Positions 35,240 through 46,307 of a stretch of DNA of 64,000 bases are shown here, in pieces (within the stretch, counting starts at the first letter, position 1; each line of letters begins with the position of its first letter). A program made the position numbers and the translations under genes. Source of the DNA: Candidatus Poribacteria bacterium (GTDB lineage: Bacteria; Poribacteria; WGA-4E; WGA-3G). The stretch lies in assembly GCA_003635255.1 (NCBI GenBank), contig PYJC01000086.1:1-64000 (forward strand), read 5' to 3'. The notes beneath the pieces were generated by a model. The model made no database searches. It saw only the letters and a list, made by a program, of their open reading frames with translations, and was not told the origin of the DNA.

Positions 35240-35302
35240 GCCATCAACAGTCAGCAGTCAGTAGTCAGATAAGAAGTCGATGGCTGGTTGTTGATAGCCA
35301 AT
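35238..35302. repeat. Inverted-repeat element between the WD40 genes
   Basis: AGCCATCAACAGTCAGCAG at the left is answered by TGGCTGGTTGTTGATAGCC on the right. It is another member of the TCAGT-type family and contains no gene. Confidence 0.5.
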
Positions 35303-35321
35303 TGAATAGGAGATTGGACCC

Positions 35322-37847
35322 ATGAAAATGATGCGACTTTCGATTTTGATGCTATTTTTTATTTCGATCTTTTTTCCTCTGGATGCGTTTGCTGAGGATT
35401 ATACACGATGGGGGTTACCTGAAGGTGCCACAATGCGACTCGGAAAAGGCGGATTACGAGGCAATATAGTTTTTTCACCGGACAGTACCTTGCTCGCTGT
35501 TTCGACTGCTATTGGGATTTGGATTTACGATGGGTACACGGGTAAAGCACTGAATTTACTTACAACGCAGACAGGTGGAATTTCAAGTGTAGCCTTCAGT
35601 CCGGATGGCAAAACGCTTGCCAGCAGTAGTTCAAAGGAGTTTTACCTGTGGGACGTTGCTACAGGCGAACACAAAGCCACTCTCACAGGGCACACAGCCG
35701 ACATTACGAATGTAGCGTTTAGCCCTGATGGGAAAACGCTCGCAAGTGGTGGCGAATGGAAAGATGAAACAGTGCGGCTCTGGGATATTGAGACTGGCAC
35801 GCTTAGAACCACTTTCATTGGTCATACAGACGGTATCACAAGTGTCGCGTTCAGTCCGGATGGAAAAACCCTCGCGAGTGGTGGGCATTGGAAAGATAAG
35901 ACAGTGCGGCTCTGGGATGTTGCTACCGGTACGCTCAAATCGACACTCAGCGGACATTTAGACGGTGTTGTGAGCATTGCGTTTAGCCCTGATGGCCACA
36001 CACTTGCAAGTTGTAGTCATTGGGAGGGCGGCACGGTGTGGCTTTGGGATGTCGCCAGCGGTGAACTGAAAACGACCCTGAGCGGACATGTAGATAGTGT
36101 CCATAGTGTAGCCTTCAGTCCGGATGGTAGAGTGCTTGCGAGTGGGGGCGAAGATAGCACGGTGTGTTTATGGGACGTTGCAAATGCCGCCTACAAGACA
36201 ACACTCTCGACCCATACTCAAAGCGTATCAAGCGTCGCGTTTAGTCCGGATGGTAAGACCTTCGCCAGTAGTAGTCGAGACGGCACGGTGCTGCTGTGGG
36301 ATGCGACGAATTTTGAGCAGAGAGCGACAATCATTGGTCATACGACGGGCTTTTCAAGTATAGCGTTCAGTCCGGATGGACGAACGCTTGTGAGTGGCAG
36401 CTGGGATCGAGCCGTCCGCTTATGGAATACGACTACTGGTCATAACAGAACCACACTTACTGGACACATTGGTCCCATCAAATCCGTTGCTTTCAGTCCT
36501 GATGGTCGAACGGTTGCCAGTAGTGGTGGCACAACTATCATCAACGGCTGGTTTGTAGATGATTACACGGTAAGGTTGTGGGATGCTGTTACTGGTACAC
36601 ATAAAACAACACTCATTGGACATAAGGCTGTGGTTTATAGTGTCGCGTTTAGTCCGGATGGCCGCATGCTTGCGAGTTGTGGAGGGAATTATGATAAAAA
36701 TGTGTGTCTGTGGGATACCGACACAGGTAATCACTTGGCGACGCTGGTGGGTCATAAAGAAGGTGTACTCAGTGTAGCGTTCAGCCCGGATGGAAAAACA
36801 CTCGCAAGTGGAAGTTCGGACAAAATACATCTGTGGGATATTCCGAGTAGACAGCAAAAAGCCTTGCTCACTGAGCATACAGGCACAATCCGGACGCTCG
36901 CGTTCAGTCCGGACGGAAAAACACTCGCAAGTGGTGGTAGGGATCGAGATGTATATTTATGGGATGTTGAGACTGGCGAGCATAAACGCTCTCTCACGGG
37001 ACATACAGACAGAATTACCAGCGTCGCGTTCAGCCCGGATGGAAAAACACTCGCAAGTAGCGGAGGTTGGAAAGACAGAACAGTGCGCCTGTGGGACCCT
37101 ATGCATGGGGAACTCAAATCGACCCTCACGGTATATGCAAATACTGTACAGAGTGTCGTTTTCAGCCCAGATGGAAACACACTCGCCACTGCTGGTGCTG
37201 GTGGGATAATACTGTTGTGGAGTTTTGGACCGTCAGTGGTATCGCTGCCGTTGGAAGTGGATGTAAACGGTGATGGTGTTGAAGATATTCAAGATTTGGT
37301 TCTTGTTGCTGCTAACTTCGGGCAGACGGGGCCAAACGCTGCAGATGTCAATGATGACGGTGTTGTTGACGCTGCCGATCTTATCAAAGTAGCCGCTGCG
37401 TTGGATAATGCGGCAGCTGCACCATCCGCTGCGATGCTTAACGTAAAAAATGTGCAACAGTGGCTTACGCAAGCGCAGCAATTAGATTTGAGGGATGCAA
37501 CGTTCCAGAGAGGTATTCACTTCCTCGAACAACTGCTGAGGACGTTAGCCCCGACTGAGACAGTATTATTGCCTAACTACCCGAACCCATTCAATCCAGA
37601 GACATGGATCCCGTATCAATTGGCAGCGTCTGCGAAAGTGACACTGCGTATCTATTCCACAGATGGAACATTGATTCGTACGCTGGTGTTAGGACATCAA
37701 CCTGCCGGTATTTATCAGAACCGAAGCCGTGCGGCGTATTGGGATGGAAACAATGAACTCGGTGAACCTATAGCGAGTGGTGTCTATTTCTATACGTTAA
37801 CAGCAGGGGATTTCGCGGCGACGCGAAAGATGTTAATACGGAAATAA
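35322..37847 (+). CDS. Exported WD40 (two-propeller) protein, paralogue of preceding gene
   Basis: 841 residues, SD AGGAG 10 bases upstream. Signal peptide 1-25 (LFFISIFFPLDAFA). Again 14 WD40 blades, a dockerin-like pair (DVNGDGVEDIQD and DVNDDGVVDAAD), a helical segment with QQWLTQAQQLDLRDATFQRG, and the LLPNYPNPFNPETWIPYQL tail ending RKMLIRK. Domain order is identical to the upstream gene, so they are tandem duplicates that have diverged mainly in the blades. Highly repetitive DNA here is due to the blades. Role as a surface scaffold is inferred. Confidence 0.8.
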   Translation: MKMMRLSILMLFFISIFFPLDAFAEDYTRWGLPEGATMRLGKGGLRGNIVFSPDSTLLAVSTAIGIWIYDGYTGKALNLLTTQTGGISSVAFSPDGKTLASSSSKEFYLWDVATGEHKATLTGHTADITNVAFSPDGKTLASGGEWKDETVRLWDIETGTLRTTFIGHTDGITSVAFSPDGKTLASGGHWKDKTVRLWDVATGTLKSTLSGHLDGVVSIAFSPDGHTLASCSHWEGGTVWLWDVASGELKTTLSGHVDSVHSVAFSPDGRVLASGGEDSTVCLWDVANAAYKTTLSTHTQSVSSVAFSPDGKTFASSSRDGTVLLWDATNFEQRATIIGHTTGFSSIAFSPDGRTLVSGSWDRAVRLWNTTTGHNRTTLTGHIGPIKSVAFSPDGRTVASSGGTTIINGWFVDDYTVRLWDAVTGTHKTTLIGHKAVVYSVAFSPDGRMLASCGGNYDKNVCLWDTDTGNHLATLVGHKEGVLSVAFSPDGKTLASGSSDKIHLWDIPSRQQKALLTEHTGTIRTLAFSPDGKTLASGGRDRDVYLWDVETGEHKRSLTGHTDRITSVAFSPDGKTLASSGGWKDRTVRLWDPMHGELKSTLTVYANTVQSVVFSPDGNTLATAGAGGIILLWSFGPSVVSLPLEVDVNGDGVEDIQDLVLVAANFGQTGPNAADVNDDGVVDAADLIKVAAALDNAAAAPSAAMLNVKNVQQWLTQAQQLDLRDATFQRGIHFLEQLLRTLAPTETVLLPNYPNPFNPETWIPYQLAASAKVTLRIYSTDGTLIRTLVLGHQPAGIYQNRSRAAYWDGNNELGEPIASGVYFYTLTAGDFAATRKMLIRK

Positions 37848-38010
37848 TTTTTTAAGTTTCCTTGCGGTTCGGTTAGGTAGATTGGTGATTTTCACATTCA
37901 ACTCCGTAAATCTAGAAGAAATCCGCAGAAATACCCAAGCAAAAACCCCAAGCAAAAACCATTCCACTGCATTACAAGATGCGTTTCTGTTCTTCTTTTT
38001 ACCACTTGAT
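37848..38010. other. Short intergenic region between convergent genes
   Basis: A degenerate GCGGTTCGGTTAGGTAG palindrome half (37864-37880) and a tandem CCCAAGCAAAAAC tract (about 37938-37962) resemble parts of other repeats here (compare 18535-18547). No gene. Confidence 0.5.
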
Positions 38011-39275
<1,265 letters not shown>

Positions 39276-39278
39276 TAT

Positions 39279-41828
39279 TTAATGAATAATTTTCGCGTTG
39301 AGGATAGGACTATCCTGTACAAACGCCTTGCCGTTGATCGTGGCTGCACCTCGGAATTTGAACTGATAGGTCTTATCTTCTAAAGAACTGAGAGCCTTTA
39401 GTGGCACCTTTACCTCGGTCTCGTTGATAGGGATCGTAACAGCTTCCGTAGTGAACCCTTCTGGTAAATCGAGCGGTGTCAGCGTGACTTCATCTGTAAA
39501 ACCGCCTTGCCGAACTATTGTTAGCGTGAGTATCGCTTCCTTTGTCAGCGGTGCTTCGCTTTCCTCGCCAAGAGAAGACTCGGTCTCTGCGGTCGGGTTT
39601 GCTGCAATCGCCACGGTGCCTGTTTGTGTAAGAGCGGCTGCGTCTGCATTTTCTGCTACCGTTGCGGGGAAGACGATGCTAAAGCGCAAAGGTTCTACCG
39701 TTACAATGAAAGGTGCTTCAAGAATAGTCAACGGAATAGCAGGCGTTGATTGACTGACCGTTTCTCTGCCGACCTTCGCAGTGCCAACGACGGAAATATA
39801 ATTGATACCCGGCACGGGGACGACAGAAAACTGCTCTCTCCGCTCAAAACTTCCGGCTTTCACTGAAAGGACTGCCTCGTTTTTACCTTCGGCAATATTG
39901 ACAGCTGCTGCAGTTACTCGCGGTGGTAAACCTACTACTGAAAGTGCGATGGGACCTGTGAAGTCGGCACGTCGATTCGCCGTCACATGCAGGCTGACCG
40001 ATTTGTTATGTGCGACACTTGCGCTAATCTCAGCAAGCGTCAGCGTGTATTCCGGTGCCTCCATGACTGTCAGGAGCATTGGAGAAGGTGTGGTGCGTTC
40101 TATCTGACGACTGCCAACCGCAGAGACTCCGGCGACGGAAAACGGCATCAACCCAAGCGGTGCGTCCCACGGTGCAGTTACCGTGAGTAAAGCTCTGTTT
40201 TGGCCGGTCTCAACGACAGCGGGACTGACCCCAAAGGTTTTCGGCAGGGTAGGGCAGTGTAAGCGGATGGGACCGATGAGTCTATCGAGACGGTTAACGT
40301 TAACCTGCATTGTGAAGGTACCGCCTCGGCTGACGCGCGGGCTATCCAAACCCGATGGACGATTCTGACTGTCAAGTACAACTGCACTGAGTGTGAAGTC
40401 TGGTTCCAACGGACGGATATTTAGACGGTAAGGATAGGTGCTGCCGCCCTGGTTGTTCAGATCTCGGATAGCGACAGAATACTTTCCAGCTGCTGTGAAA
40501 TTCCATTCAATACGTGCGTCGGTGCCGCTGGCATCATCGTTCACCATCAAGACCTGTTCTTCCGCTGCATCGTAGGTTTTCATGTCCGTCTCGGCTTCCA
40601 TCTGTTTTTCCGTACCATAGAGCGTAAGGAGTGCATCAAGTTGTGATGATAGCCGGAGTGCCTCCACTTCAAAAACGAGAAGTTGAGGTGCTTTTAGTTC
40701 AAATGAAAACTGATCAACATCGCCCGATTCGTCAATTTTCCCATTGATTGTTATCGGTGCGTTCACAGCATTCGCTTTTTCAGCCGTATTGTTGGGTTCA
40801 GTTTCTCCCATTTCTGCCAAACTTCCGATAGAGAAGGGGTGCGGGTTGCTCGCCAATCCGGAAGGGGTCTTCACCCTGAGTGTCTGTTGACCTGTCGATG
40901 TTTCGGCATCTATTGCGACCTGTATAGCGTTCACGGTTTCGAGGTTCGCGCCGGTAACAGCGATCGCATTATCCGTTCCGCGCTGTCCACCGAGTGGGAA
41001 AATAGTTTCAAGGTAAGGTAATTCACCGATACTCAACCGATAGCGAAATCCCTTTCCACCTTTGTAGCGGATATCTCGAATATGGAGCGTGTATTTACCT
41101 GCTTCCATTGCGGCGTAATCCAAGAGGGAATCCAACCCGTTGCCCTGTCCACTGTTCGCGACTTCAGCCCCCTTAGCATCCCGTAGGACGAGATATGAAT
41201 CAAGTGGCGATCCTAACCGTTGCGCTGTCACTTCACAGATGAGCCTTGCATCTTTTTTCAGGTTGAAACTGAAACGATCCTCATCATCAATGGATGCGAT
41301 CTCGCCGTTCACGGTGATTGGCAGTTCCAACCAATTTGACATTTCAGCCTTTTCGGTTGCTTCATCTTCGGTGGTTTCCGGTAGGTTGCCGACAACGAAG
41401 TTTAGTGCGTTAGAAACACCATAAGGTGTAACAATGCGTATCTGTTGTATTCCCAATGGTGCGTCGGGGGCAATTATAAAAGAAGTAGCCAATTGCGCGT
41501 CAGTAGGTACACGTCCAGAGACACCAGCACCGTTGAAAAGAACTGCTGCTTGCTGCGTGCCTTGTTTAATTTCCGCGGTGATACCTTTGCCACTGAACCA
41601 GACGGCTGTCGCTATATTGAGATTTTTGCCTGTAAGGGTAACCTCTATATTTTGTCCTTGTTGTGCGCCTTGCGGAGAGACAGTTGACAGTGTTGGTACG
41701 ACCTGCGCATAAGCGACACTAATCGTTAGAAGAAAAATAGAAAGGGAGAGAAGGCAACACTTGATTGGCAGCCGGAGAGCGGACGAACTGACTCGCTCCC
41801 TCGACCTTTGGAATAACTTGTTAGGCAT
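39279..41828 (-). CDS. Exported protein with PPC (pre-peptidase C-terminal) and IPT-like domains
   Basis: 849 residues, SD AGAGGT. Signal peptide to A41 (LSIFLLTISVAYA). An IPT/TIG-like Ig domain (QVVPTLSTVSPQGAQQGQ...VTLTGKNL) leads into a PPC domain (EIASIDDEDRFSFNLKKDARLICEV...YTLHIRD), a second IPT-like/PPC pair (KIDESGDVDQFSFELK...YSVAIRDLNNQGG), then several beta-sandwich domains. Such proteins are encoded with DUF1501 and DUF1549/1553 genes in planctomycetes, exactly as here. They are thought to be periplasmic or surface binding proteins; no catalytic motif is seen. Confidence 0.75.
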   Translation of the reverse strand: MPNKLFQRSRERVSSSALRLPIKCCLLSLSIFLLTISVAYAQVVPTLSTVSPQGAQQGQNIEVTLTGKNLNIATAVWFSGKGITAEIKQGTQQAAVLFNGAGVSGRVPTDAQLATSFIIAPDAPLGIQQIRIVTPYGVSNALNFVVGNLPETTEDEATEKAEMSNWLELPITVNGEIASIDDEDRFSFNLKKDARLICEVTAQRLGSPLDSYLVLRDAKGAEVANSGQGNGLDSLLDYAAMEAGKYTLHIRDIRYKGGKGFRYRLSIGELPYLETIFPLGGQRGTDNAIAVTGANLETVNAIQVAIDAETSTGQQTLRVKTPSGLASNPHPFSIGSLAEMGETEPNNTAEKANAVNAPITINGKIDESGDVDQFSFELKAPQLLVFEVEALRLSSQLDALLTLYGTEKQMEAETDMKTYDAAEEQVLMVNDDASGTDARIEWNFTAAGKYSVAIRDLNNQGGSTYPYRLNIRPLEPDFTLSAVVLDSQNRPSGLDSPRVSRGGTFTMQVNVNRLDRLIGPIRLHCPTLPKTFGVSPAVVETGQNRALLTVTAPWDAPLGLMPFSVAGVSAVGSRQIERTTPSPMLLTVMEAPEYTLTLAEISASVAHNKSVSLHVTANRRADFTGPIALSVVGLPPRVTAAAVNIAEGKNEAVLSVKAGSFERREQFSVVPVPGINYISVVGTAKVGRETVSQSTPAIPLTILEAPFIVTVEPLRFSIVFPATVAENADAAALTQTGTVAIAANPTAETESSLGEESEAPLTKEAILTLTIVRQGGFTDEVTLTPLDLPEGFTTEAVTIPINETEVKVPLKALSSLEDKTYQFKFRGAATINGKAFVQDSPILNAKIIH

Positions 41829-41867
41829 TTTGATTACCTCTTGCTGTTGGGAAGCAAGTTCATGAGA

Positions 41868-41975
41868 ATAGCAGTTGGCTATCAGCGGTCAGCCATCAGA
41901 CTTCGGAAAAGCGGTTTTGGTACATCTAACCGCCTCTCACTGATGGTTTCTGATTGCTGATAGCCAACTGTTTCT
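41868..41975. repeat. Long inverted-repeat element
   Basis: CAGTTGGCTATCAGC at the left is exactly inverted as GCTGATAGCCAACTG at the right, with partial complementarity extending further inward. The element is ~105 bp, without a gene, and its inner segment resembles that of 26741-26865. Confidence 0.7.
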
Positions 41976-41991
41976 TTATGTGTCAGACCGT

Positions 41992-43437
41992 TTAGAATAT
42001 CCCGGCAATCGGTTCGCCTTTGACCAATTCGCGGGGTTGATCTAAATGGTTGTAGACGATGGTGTGCGGGTCAATACCGAGTGTATGATAGACCGTAGCG
42101 AGGATGTCGCGTGGATGCACTGGTTTCTCAAGTGGTGTCGAACCCGTTGCATCGGACTTCCCGTAGACCTGTCCACCTTTGACCCCTGCGCCTGCGATTA
42201 ACCCTGTGTAGCAATAGGGCCAGTGGTCGCGTCCATCAGGTGCGTTGCTGTTACCGGAGGTACTAATGCCCATCCGTGGCGAGCGTCCGAATTCACCGAT
42301 CGCCAAGACGAGTGTATCCTCTAACATGCCGCGTTGATCCAAGTCTTCGAGCAGTGAGGAGACTGCGCTGTCTAATTTCGGGCAGTGAAGGTTCTTCAAC
42401 GGACCGAAGTTAGTCGCATGTGTATCCCACGCTGTTGTGTTTGGATCACCGTTAGCGACAGAGGGCCAGTTCACCTGAACGAACCGTGTGCCGGCTTCCA
42501 CCAACCGCCGTGCGAGGAGTGCGCTCTGTCCGAAGGTGTGTCGCCCGTAGCGATCGCGCATCTCATCGGTTTCTTGTGACAGATCGAAAGCGTTGCGTGC
42601 CCGCTGCGACAAGATGAGGTTGTATGCCTTTTCATAATACTCGTTCAATGCATAGGAATCCGCCACCTTATCAATTTCGGGCATACCGGCGTTAATTGTT
42701 TCGAGGAGATTTTTCCGGCGTTTCAAGCGGACGGGTGGCACCTCTGGACGCAAGCTTAAGTCGTCGAGGTTGATATCCTGATTCGGGTCTTGGAAGAGGA
42801 AGTACGGATCGTAGGCTCTCCCAAGGAACCCTGCGTTTCCGCCCTTGCCGATGATGTTACTCTCCTGCATCGGCCGCGGGAGTTGTACTGCTGCGAGCAT
42901 CGGTTCATCGGGTGGCCGGTAATTTGAGATATGCGATGCGGCATTCGGATGGTCTGCGGGTGAAGGCGGATCCAGCTGCCCTGACGGTGCGACCTTGTCC
43001 GGTGTTTCTCCTGTAACCATCTGGTACATTGCAGCGGTATGGTTGAACAGCCCTGCGGGTGTGTAGCTGACTGAACGAATCAAGCAGGCTTTATCCATCT
43101 GCTGTGCCAAACGTGGCATCGTCTCAGATAACTGAATCCCTGGTACATTGGTTGGGATCGGATTGAATTCACCTCGAATATTTGAGGGTGCATCGGGTTT
43201 TGGATCCCAGATGTCGAGGTGGCTAGGACCGCCTTGCAAGAAGAGCAGGATGACCGAGTTGGCTTTCCCCCATCCGTTTAGCGGTTTTGCGGGGTCGACT
43301 GCCGTATTCGCGTTCGCTTGGAGTGACAATACCTGTGGCAGAGAAATGCCGAGCATCGCCGCACCACCGACACGTAGAAATTCACGACGTGAGAACCCGT
43401 CACACAAGCGTCCGGGCAATTGTGGTAACGATAACAT
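41992..43437 (-). CDS. DUF1501 protein with Tat signal
   Basis: 481 residues, SD GGAGG. Twin-arginine signal FSRREFLRVGGAAMLG (residues ~15-30). The body is DUF1501, an alkaline-phosphatase/sulfatase-fold family: VILLFLQGGPSHLDIWDPKP, TRFVQVNWPSV...WDTH, VLAIGEFGRSPRMG and GRDHWPYCYTGLIAGAGVKGG are the family blocks. These proteins occur in pairs with DUF1549/1553 cytochrome-like proteins in planctomycetes. Encoded between that partner (upstream) and the PPC protein (downstream). Enzymatic activity is not established for the family. Confidence 0.85.
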   Translation of the reverse strand: MLSLPQLPGRLCDGFSRREFLRVGGAAMLGISLPQVLSLQANANTAVDPAKPLNGWGKANSVILLFLQGGPSHLDIWDPKPDAPSNIRGEFNPIPTNVPGIQLSETMPRLAQQMDKACLIRSVSYTPAGLFNHTAAMYQMVTGETPDKVAPSGQLDPPSPADHPNAASHISNYRPPDEPMLAAVQLPRPMQESNIIGKGGNAGFLGRAYDPYFLFQDPNQDINLDDLSLRPEVPPVRLKRRKNLLETINAGMPEIDKVADSYALNEYYEKAYNLILSQRARNAFDLSQETDEMRDRYGRHTFGQSALLARRLVEAGTRFVQVNWPSVANGDPNTTAWDTHATNFGPLKNLHCPKLDSAVSSLLEDLDQRGMLEDTLVLAIGEFGRSPRMGISTSGNSNAPDGRDHWPYCYTGLIAGAGVKGGQVYGKSDATGSTPLEKPVHPRDILATVYHTLGIDPHTIVYNHLDQPRELVKGEPIAGIF

Positions 43438-43661
43438 CTATTGTTTCCTCCGTTATTTTTAAATTACCTTGCGGTTCAATCAAGCAGGTTGTTACTTCAA
43501 ATACCTTTCTTAAATCCGCCTGCGTCCGTTGTAGCAGGCTACGGTTCTTGTGCTAAAAAGAGGAACACAAACGCAGCTTGTAATGAAATGGAAAGCGGAT
43601 CTACGGAAACGTTGCTAAAACTTCAAACGCTGCGAACCGAACTGCAAAGTAATATAGAAAG
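43438..43661. other. Intergenic region with short repeats
   Basis: 224 bp between the DUF1549/1553 and DUF1501 genes. It contains the tract CTTGCGGTTCAATCAAGCAGG and CGCCTGCGTCCGTTGTAGCAGGC, repeat debris similar to the CGGTT family. No convincing gene is seen. Confidence 0.4.
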
Positions 43662-46163
43662 TTAGCGATTGAATAAGAAGGCAGGACTGTTAATCAACGC
43701 CCACAACAGGTCCTGTGCGCCTTCTTCCTTAGATTCAGCGTTCGTGATATGTTCAACCGCTACTGCATATTCGTTCTTCTCTGGTAACCGAGAAAATGTT
43801 GCGAGATATAATTCTTCAACGATAACTCGGTCATCCTTGTCCGTTTTGATGAGTTGTGCGATACGTCCTTCCGGGTCGATGAGTGCCTCTGCGACTGTTG
43901 GTCCGTTAATGAGATTCATTGCATGGGCGAGGCTCACCTCGGTTGTCCGTTCACATTCACATGAAGTTTCGCGTTCAGGTCTGCCAAACAGCTTCAAAAA
44001 TCCGTCATCCTTGACTTTGCTATCTGGTAGCTGAACGGCTCGGAAGTTTTTGGGTACCTCTTGGAAACGTGGTCTGCTTCCTGTCGCAACACCGATAGCA
44101 TCTAACAACTGTTCAGCTGTCAAACGTCTGGCGACTGCGTGTGAGAAGTTAATCGTATCCGATTTGTTCCATTTGTTCGTCTTGATGCTCTGTTGATAGG
44201 TTCGGGAACGCGTGATCGTTTTCATAATATGCTTTATGTCAAACCCACTGTCCACGAAATCCTTCGTCAACGCCTCAAGCAATTCGGGGTTGCTCGGTGG
44301 ATTGCTTGTACGAATATCGTCTACAGGTTCAATAATCCCACGTCCCATGAAGTAGCTCCAGATACGGTTGACCCCGGCACGTGCAAACATTGGATTTTCC
44401 TTGGAAGTGAGCCAAGTTGCGAGCATCTGCTGTTTATTGTCAGTTTCTGCTGCAACTTCTCCGAATGGGACGGAGGGTTCAATTACTGCCAATGTTCGTG
44501 GATGTTTCACAGGTTGTGTGGTGTAACTGGCGTAGACGACTTCATCACCGGGGAGCTGCCCTGGCTTCACTTTGACATCCGCGAAGAACGCACCGAGTTC
44601 ATAGTACTGGTTTTGCGTCCACTTTTCAAATGGGTGGTCGTGGCACTTGTTGCATGAAAAACGGACACCCAAGAAGAGTTGCGTTGTGTTTTCCACTGCA
44701 GCCGTATATTCACGAGATACACGGAAATAACTCGCCGCAGGATTGGCATAAGTGCTTCCGGTCGCCGTAATCAGATCCCGCACAAATTGATCGTATGGAC
44801 GATTCTGAGCGATTGCCTGATGAATCCACTGTTGGAAGAGCCAGACCCCGCGTTCACCGAGGAACTTACGATTCGACTGCAACAGGTCCGCCCACTTATG
44901 TGTCCAATGGTCAATAAACTCTGGTGTTTCGACGAGTGTGTCAATCAGTTTTTCGCGTTTGACTTTAGTTTCAGTGGTATCGGCAAGGAAATTCCGCGCC
45001 TGTTCGGGTGTCGGTGGGAGTCCCGTCAGATCGAAATAGATACGTCGTACAAACTCTTCATCTGTGCAGAGATCAGAAGACAGGATTTTCATCCGCTTCA
45101 GTTTATTATGGACGTGCGTATCAATGTAGTTGTATTGCGGTGTTTCAACCCACTTATACCCGCTTCTATCGCCCATGACGATGATGCCGTTTGTGCTATA
45201 GGCACCTTCGTATCGGGTGAGGATCGCGGTTTCGCCACGGCGTTCTGCGGTTACAATGCCGTCGTCAGTGATTTTTGCGACATCATTGAGGCTGCTGGTG
45301 AATTTTGCTTCACGGGTGACATCTCGCGTTGTGCCGTCAGGATAGTGTGCGATCACTATAAGTTGCTGCTGCATTCCCGACATGGCGAGTTCAGCGGAAT
45401 CGGGTAAGACTTCTAACCGTTCCACACGCTGTGTGGTTTTGACATCAGACTTAGCCCCTTCTGCGATCCACTGATGGATGAGTTCGTAATCCCGTGAACC
45501 TGGAACAATAACTTGTCCACCTTTGTGTGGCACTTCGGATGTCGGTTTTAGCAACATCAGGCTCTGTTCGGGGAAAGCGCGGTTAAATCGTCTACCGGAT
45601 ATATCCTCAATCAAGAGTTCGTAATCAAAATCTGGATCGTAGCCGCGTAGCGAGAGTTTGAATCCATTTTTGCCTTTTGCTGCACCGTGGCATGTGCCGT
45701 TATTACATCCAGCGTGGCTGAGGAGGGGCATGACATCACGGACGAAACTGACGGGCGGTGCGTCCATGCTTTTAACGTTTATAGGCAATTCGGTACTCAC
45801 GCCCTCAACGGTAGCGACAATTTTCGTTGTGCCGACTGTCATTGGGAATATATAACCGTCTTCATGAATCTTCACCGCATCAGTAGCAGGTGTCAGCATA
45901 GCCCACGGTGTTACATCTACCCATGCGCCATCCTTCGTTTTACCTGACACGAGTACGCGTCTGCCATCACGGGCATGCTCGAGTGTCAGAGACTCTGGAT
46001 GAACCCTCAACTCCGTTATACCAACGCTTGTAAGCCACTCTTCCGCCGTTGGAACTTTCGCATTCGCAGGTTGCGCCATTTCACTTTGCGCTGTTAGCTG
46101 AAACGCAACGCAGACAGAGAATGCGAGAAGAAGTGTTGTTACAAAGTTAAACCTGGGTTTCAT
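43662..46163 (-). CDS. DUF1549/DUF1553 exported cytochrome-like protein
   Basis: 833 residues from the ATG at 46163. Signal peptide 1-~26 (TLLLAFSVCVAFQLTAQS). A Big2-like domain follows (TELRVHPESLTLEHARDGRRVLVSG...). A haem-like motif with four residues between the cysteines, C153-NNGT-C158-H159, lies in the PSCyt-type segment. A second Big2-like stretch, then DUF1549 (DEEFVRRIYFDLTGLPPT), a canonical CxxCH (C504-NK-C507-H508), and DUF1553 (ENPMFARAGVNRIWSYFMGRG...). It matches planctomycete multi-haem proteins of unknown redox role and is the lead gene of the DUF1549-DUF1501-PPC set. Confidence 0.85.
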   Translation of the reverse strand: MKPRFNFVTTLLLAFSVCVAFQLTAQSEMAQPANAKVPTAEEWLTSVGITELRVHPESLTLEHARDGRRVLVSGKTKDGAWVDVTPWAMLTPATDAVKIHEDGYIFPMTVGTTKIVATVEGVSTELPINVKSMDAPPVSFVRDVMPLLSHAGCNNGTCHGAAKGKNGFKLSLRGYDPDFDYELLIEDISGRRFNRAFPEQSLMLLKPTSEVPHKGGQVIVPGSRDYELIHQWIAEGAKSDVKTTQRVERLEVLPDSAELAMSGMQQQLIVIAHYPDGTTRDVTREAKFTSSLNDVAKITDDGIVTAERRGETAILTRYEGAYSTNGIIVMGDRSGYKWVETPQYNYIDTHVHNKLKRMKILSSDLCTDEEFVRRIYFDLTGLPPTPEQARNFLADTTETKVKREKLIDTLVETPEFIDHWTHKWADLLQSNRKFLGERGVWLFQQWIHQAIAQNRPYDQFVRDLITATGSTYANPAASYFRVSREYTAAVENTTQLFLGVRFSCNKCHDHPFEKWTQNQYYELGAFFADVKVKPGQLPGDEVVYASYTTQPVKHPRTLAVIEPSVPFGEVAAETDNKQQMLATWLTSKENPMFARAGVNRIWSYFMGRGIIEPVDDIRTSNPPSNPELLEALTKDFVDSGFDIKHIMKTITRSRTYQQSIKTNKWNKSDTINFSHAVARRLTAEQLLDAIGVATGSRPRFQEVPKNFRAVQLPDSKVKDDGFLKLFGRPERETSCECERTTEVSLAHAMNLINGPTVAEALIDPEGRIAQLIKTDKDDRVIVEELYLATFSRLPEKNEYAVAVEHITNAESKEEGAQDLLWALINSPAFLFNR

Positions 46164-46307
46164 CAAAAACTCGGCGTGAAAACCTCCGACTGTAGCCGAA
46201 GGAGAGAACGCCGTCCTCCTTTTTAGTGGTTGTCGGTTGTCAAATGAATATTTGATCGTTGTTCGCCTGCCTCAATCTATCATTTACGTTGATTCCGGGT
46301 CAATAGT

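Noticed and set aside
33118-37189. Long antisense frames (about 60-230 codons) opposite the WD40 genes.
   Set aside because: They are regular shadows of the repeated blade DNA (reverse frames of FSPDG/LWD), with no ribosome sites.
32702-37847. Regularly spaced DNA repeats that first look like a CRISPR or minisatellite array.
   Set aside because: Spacing and phase follow the coding triplets of ~42-residue WD40 blades; no identical repeats with unique spacers are present.
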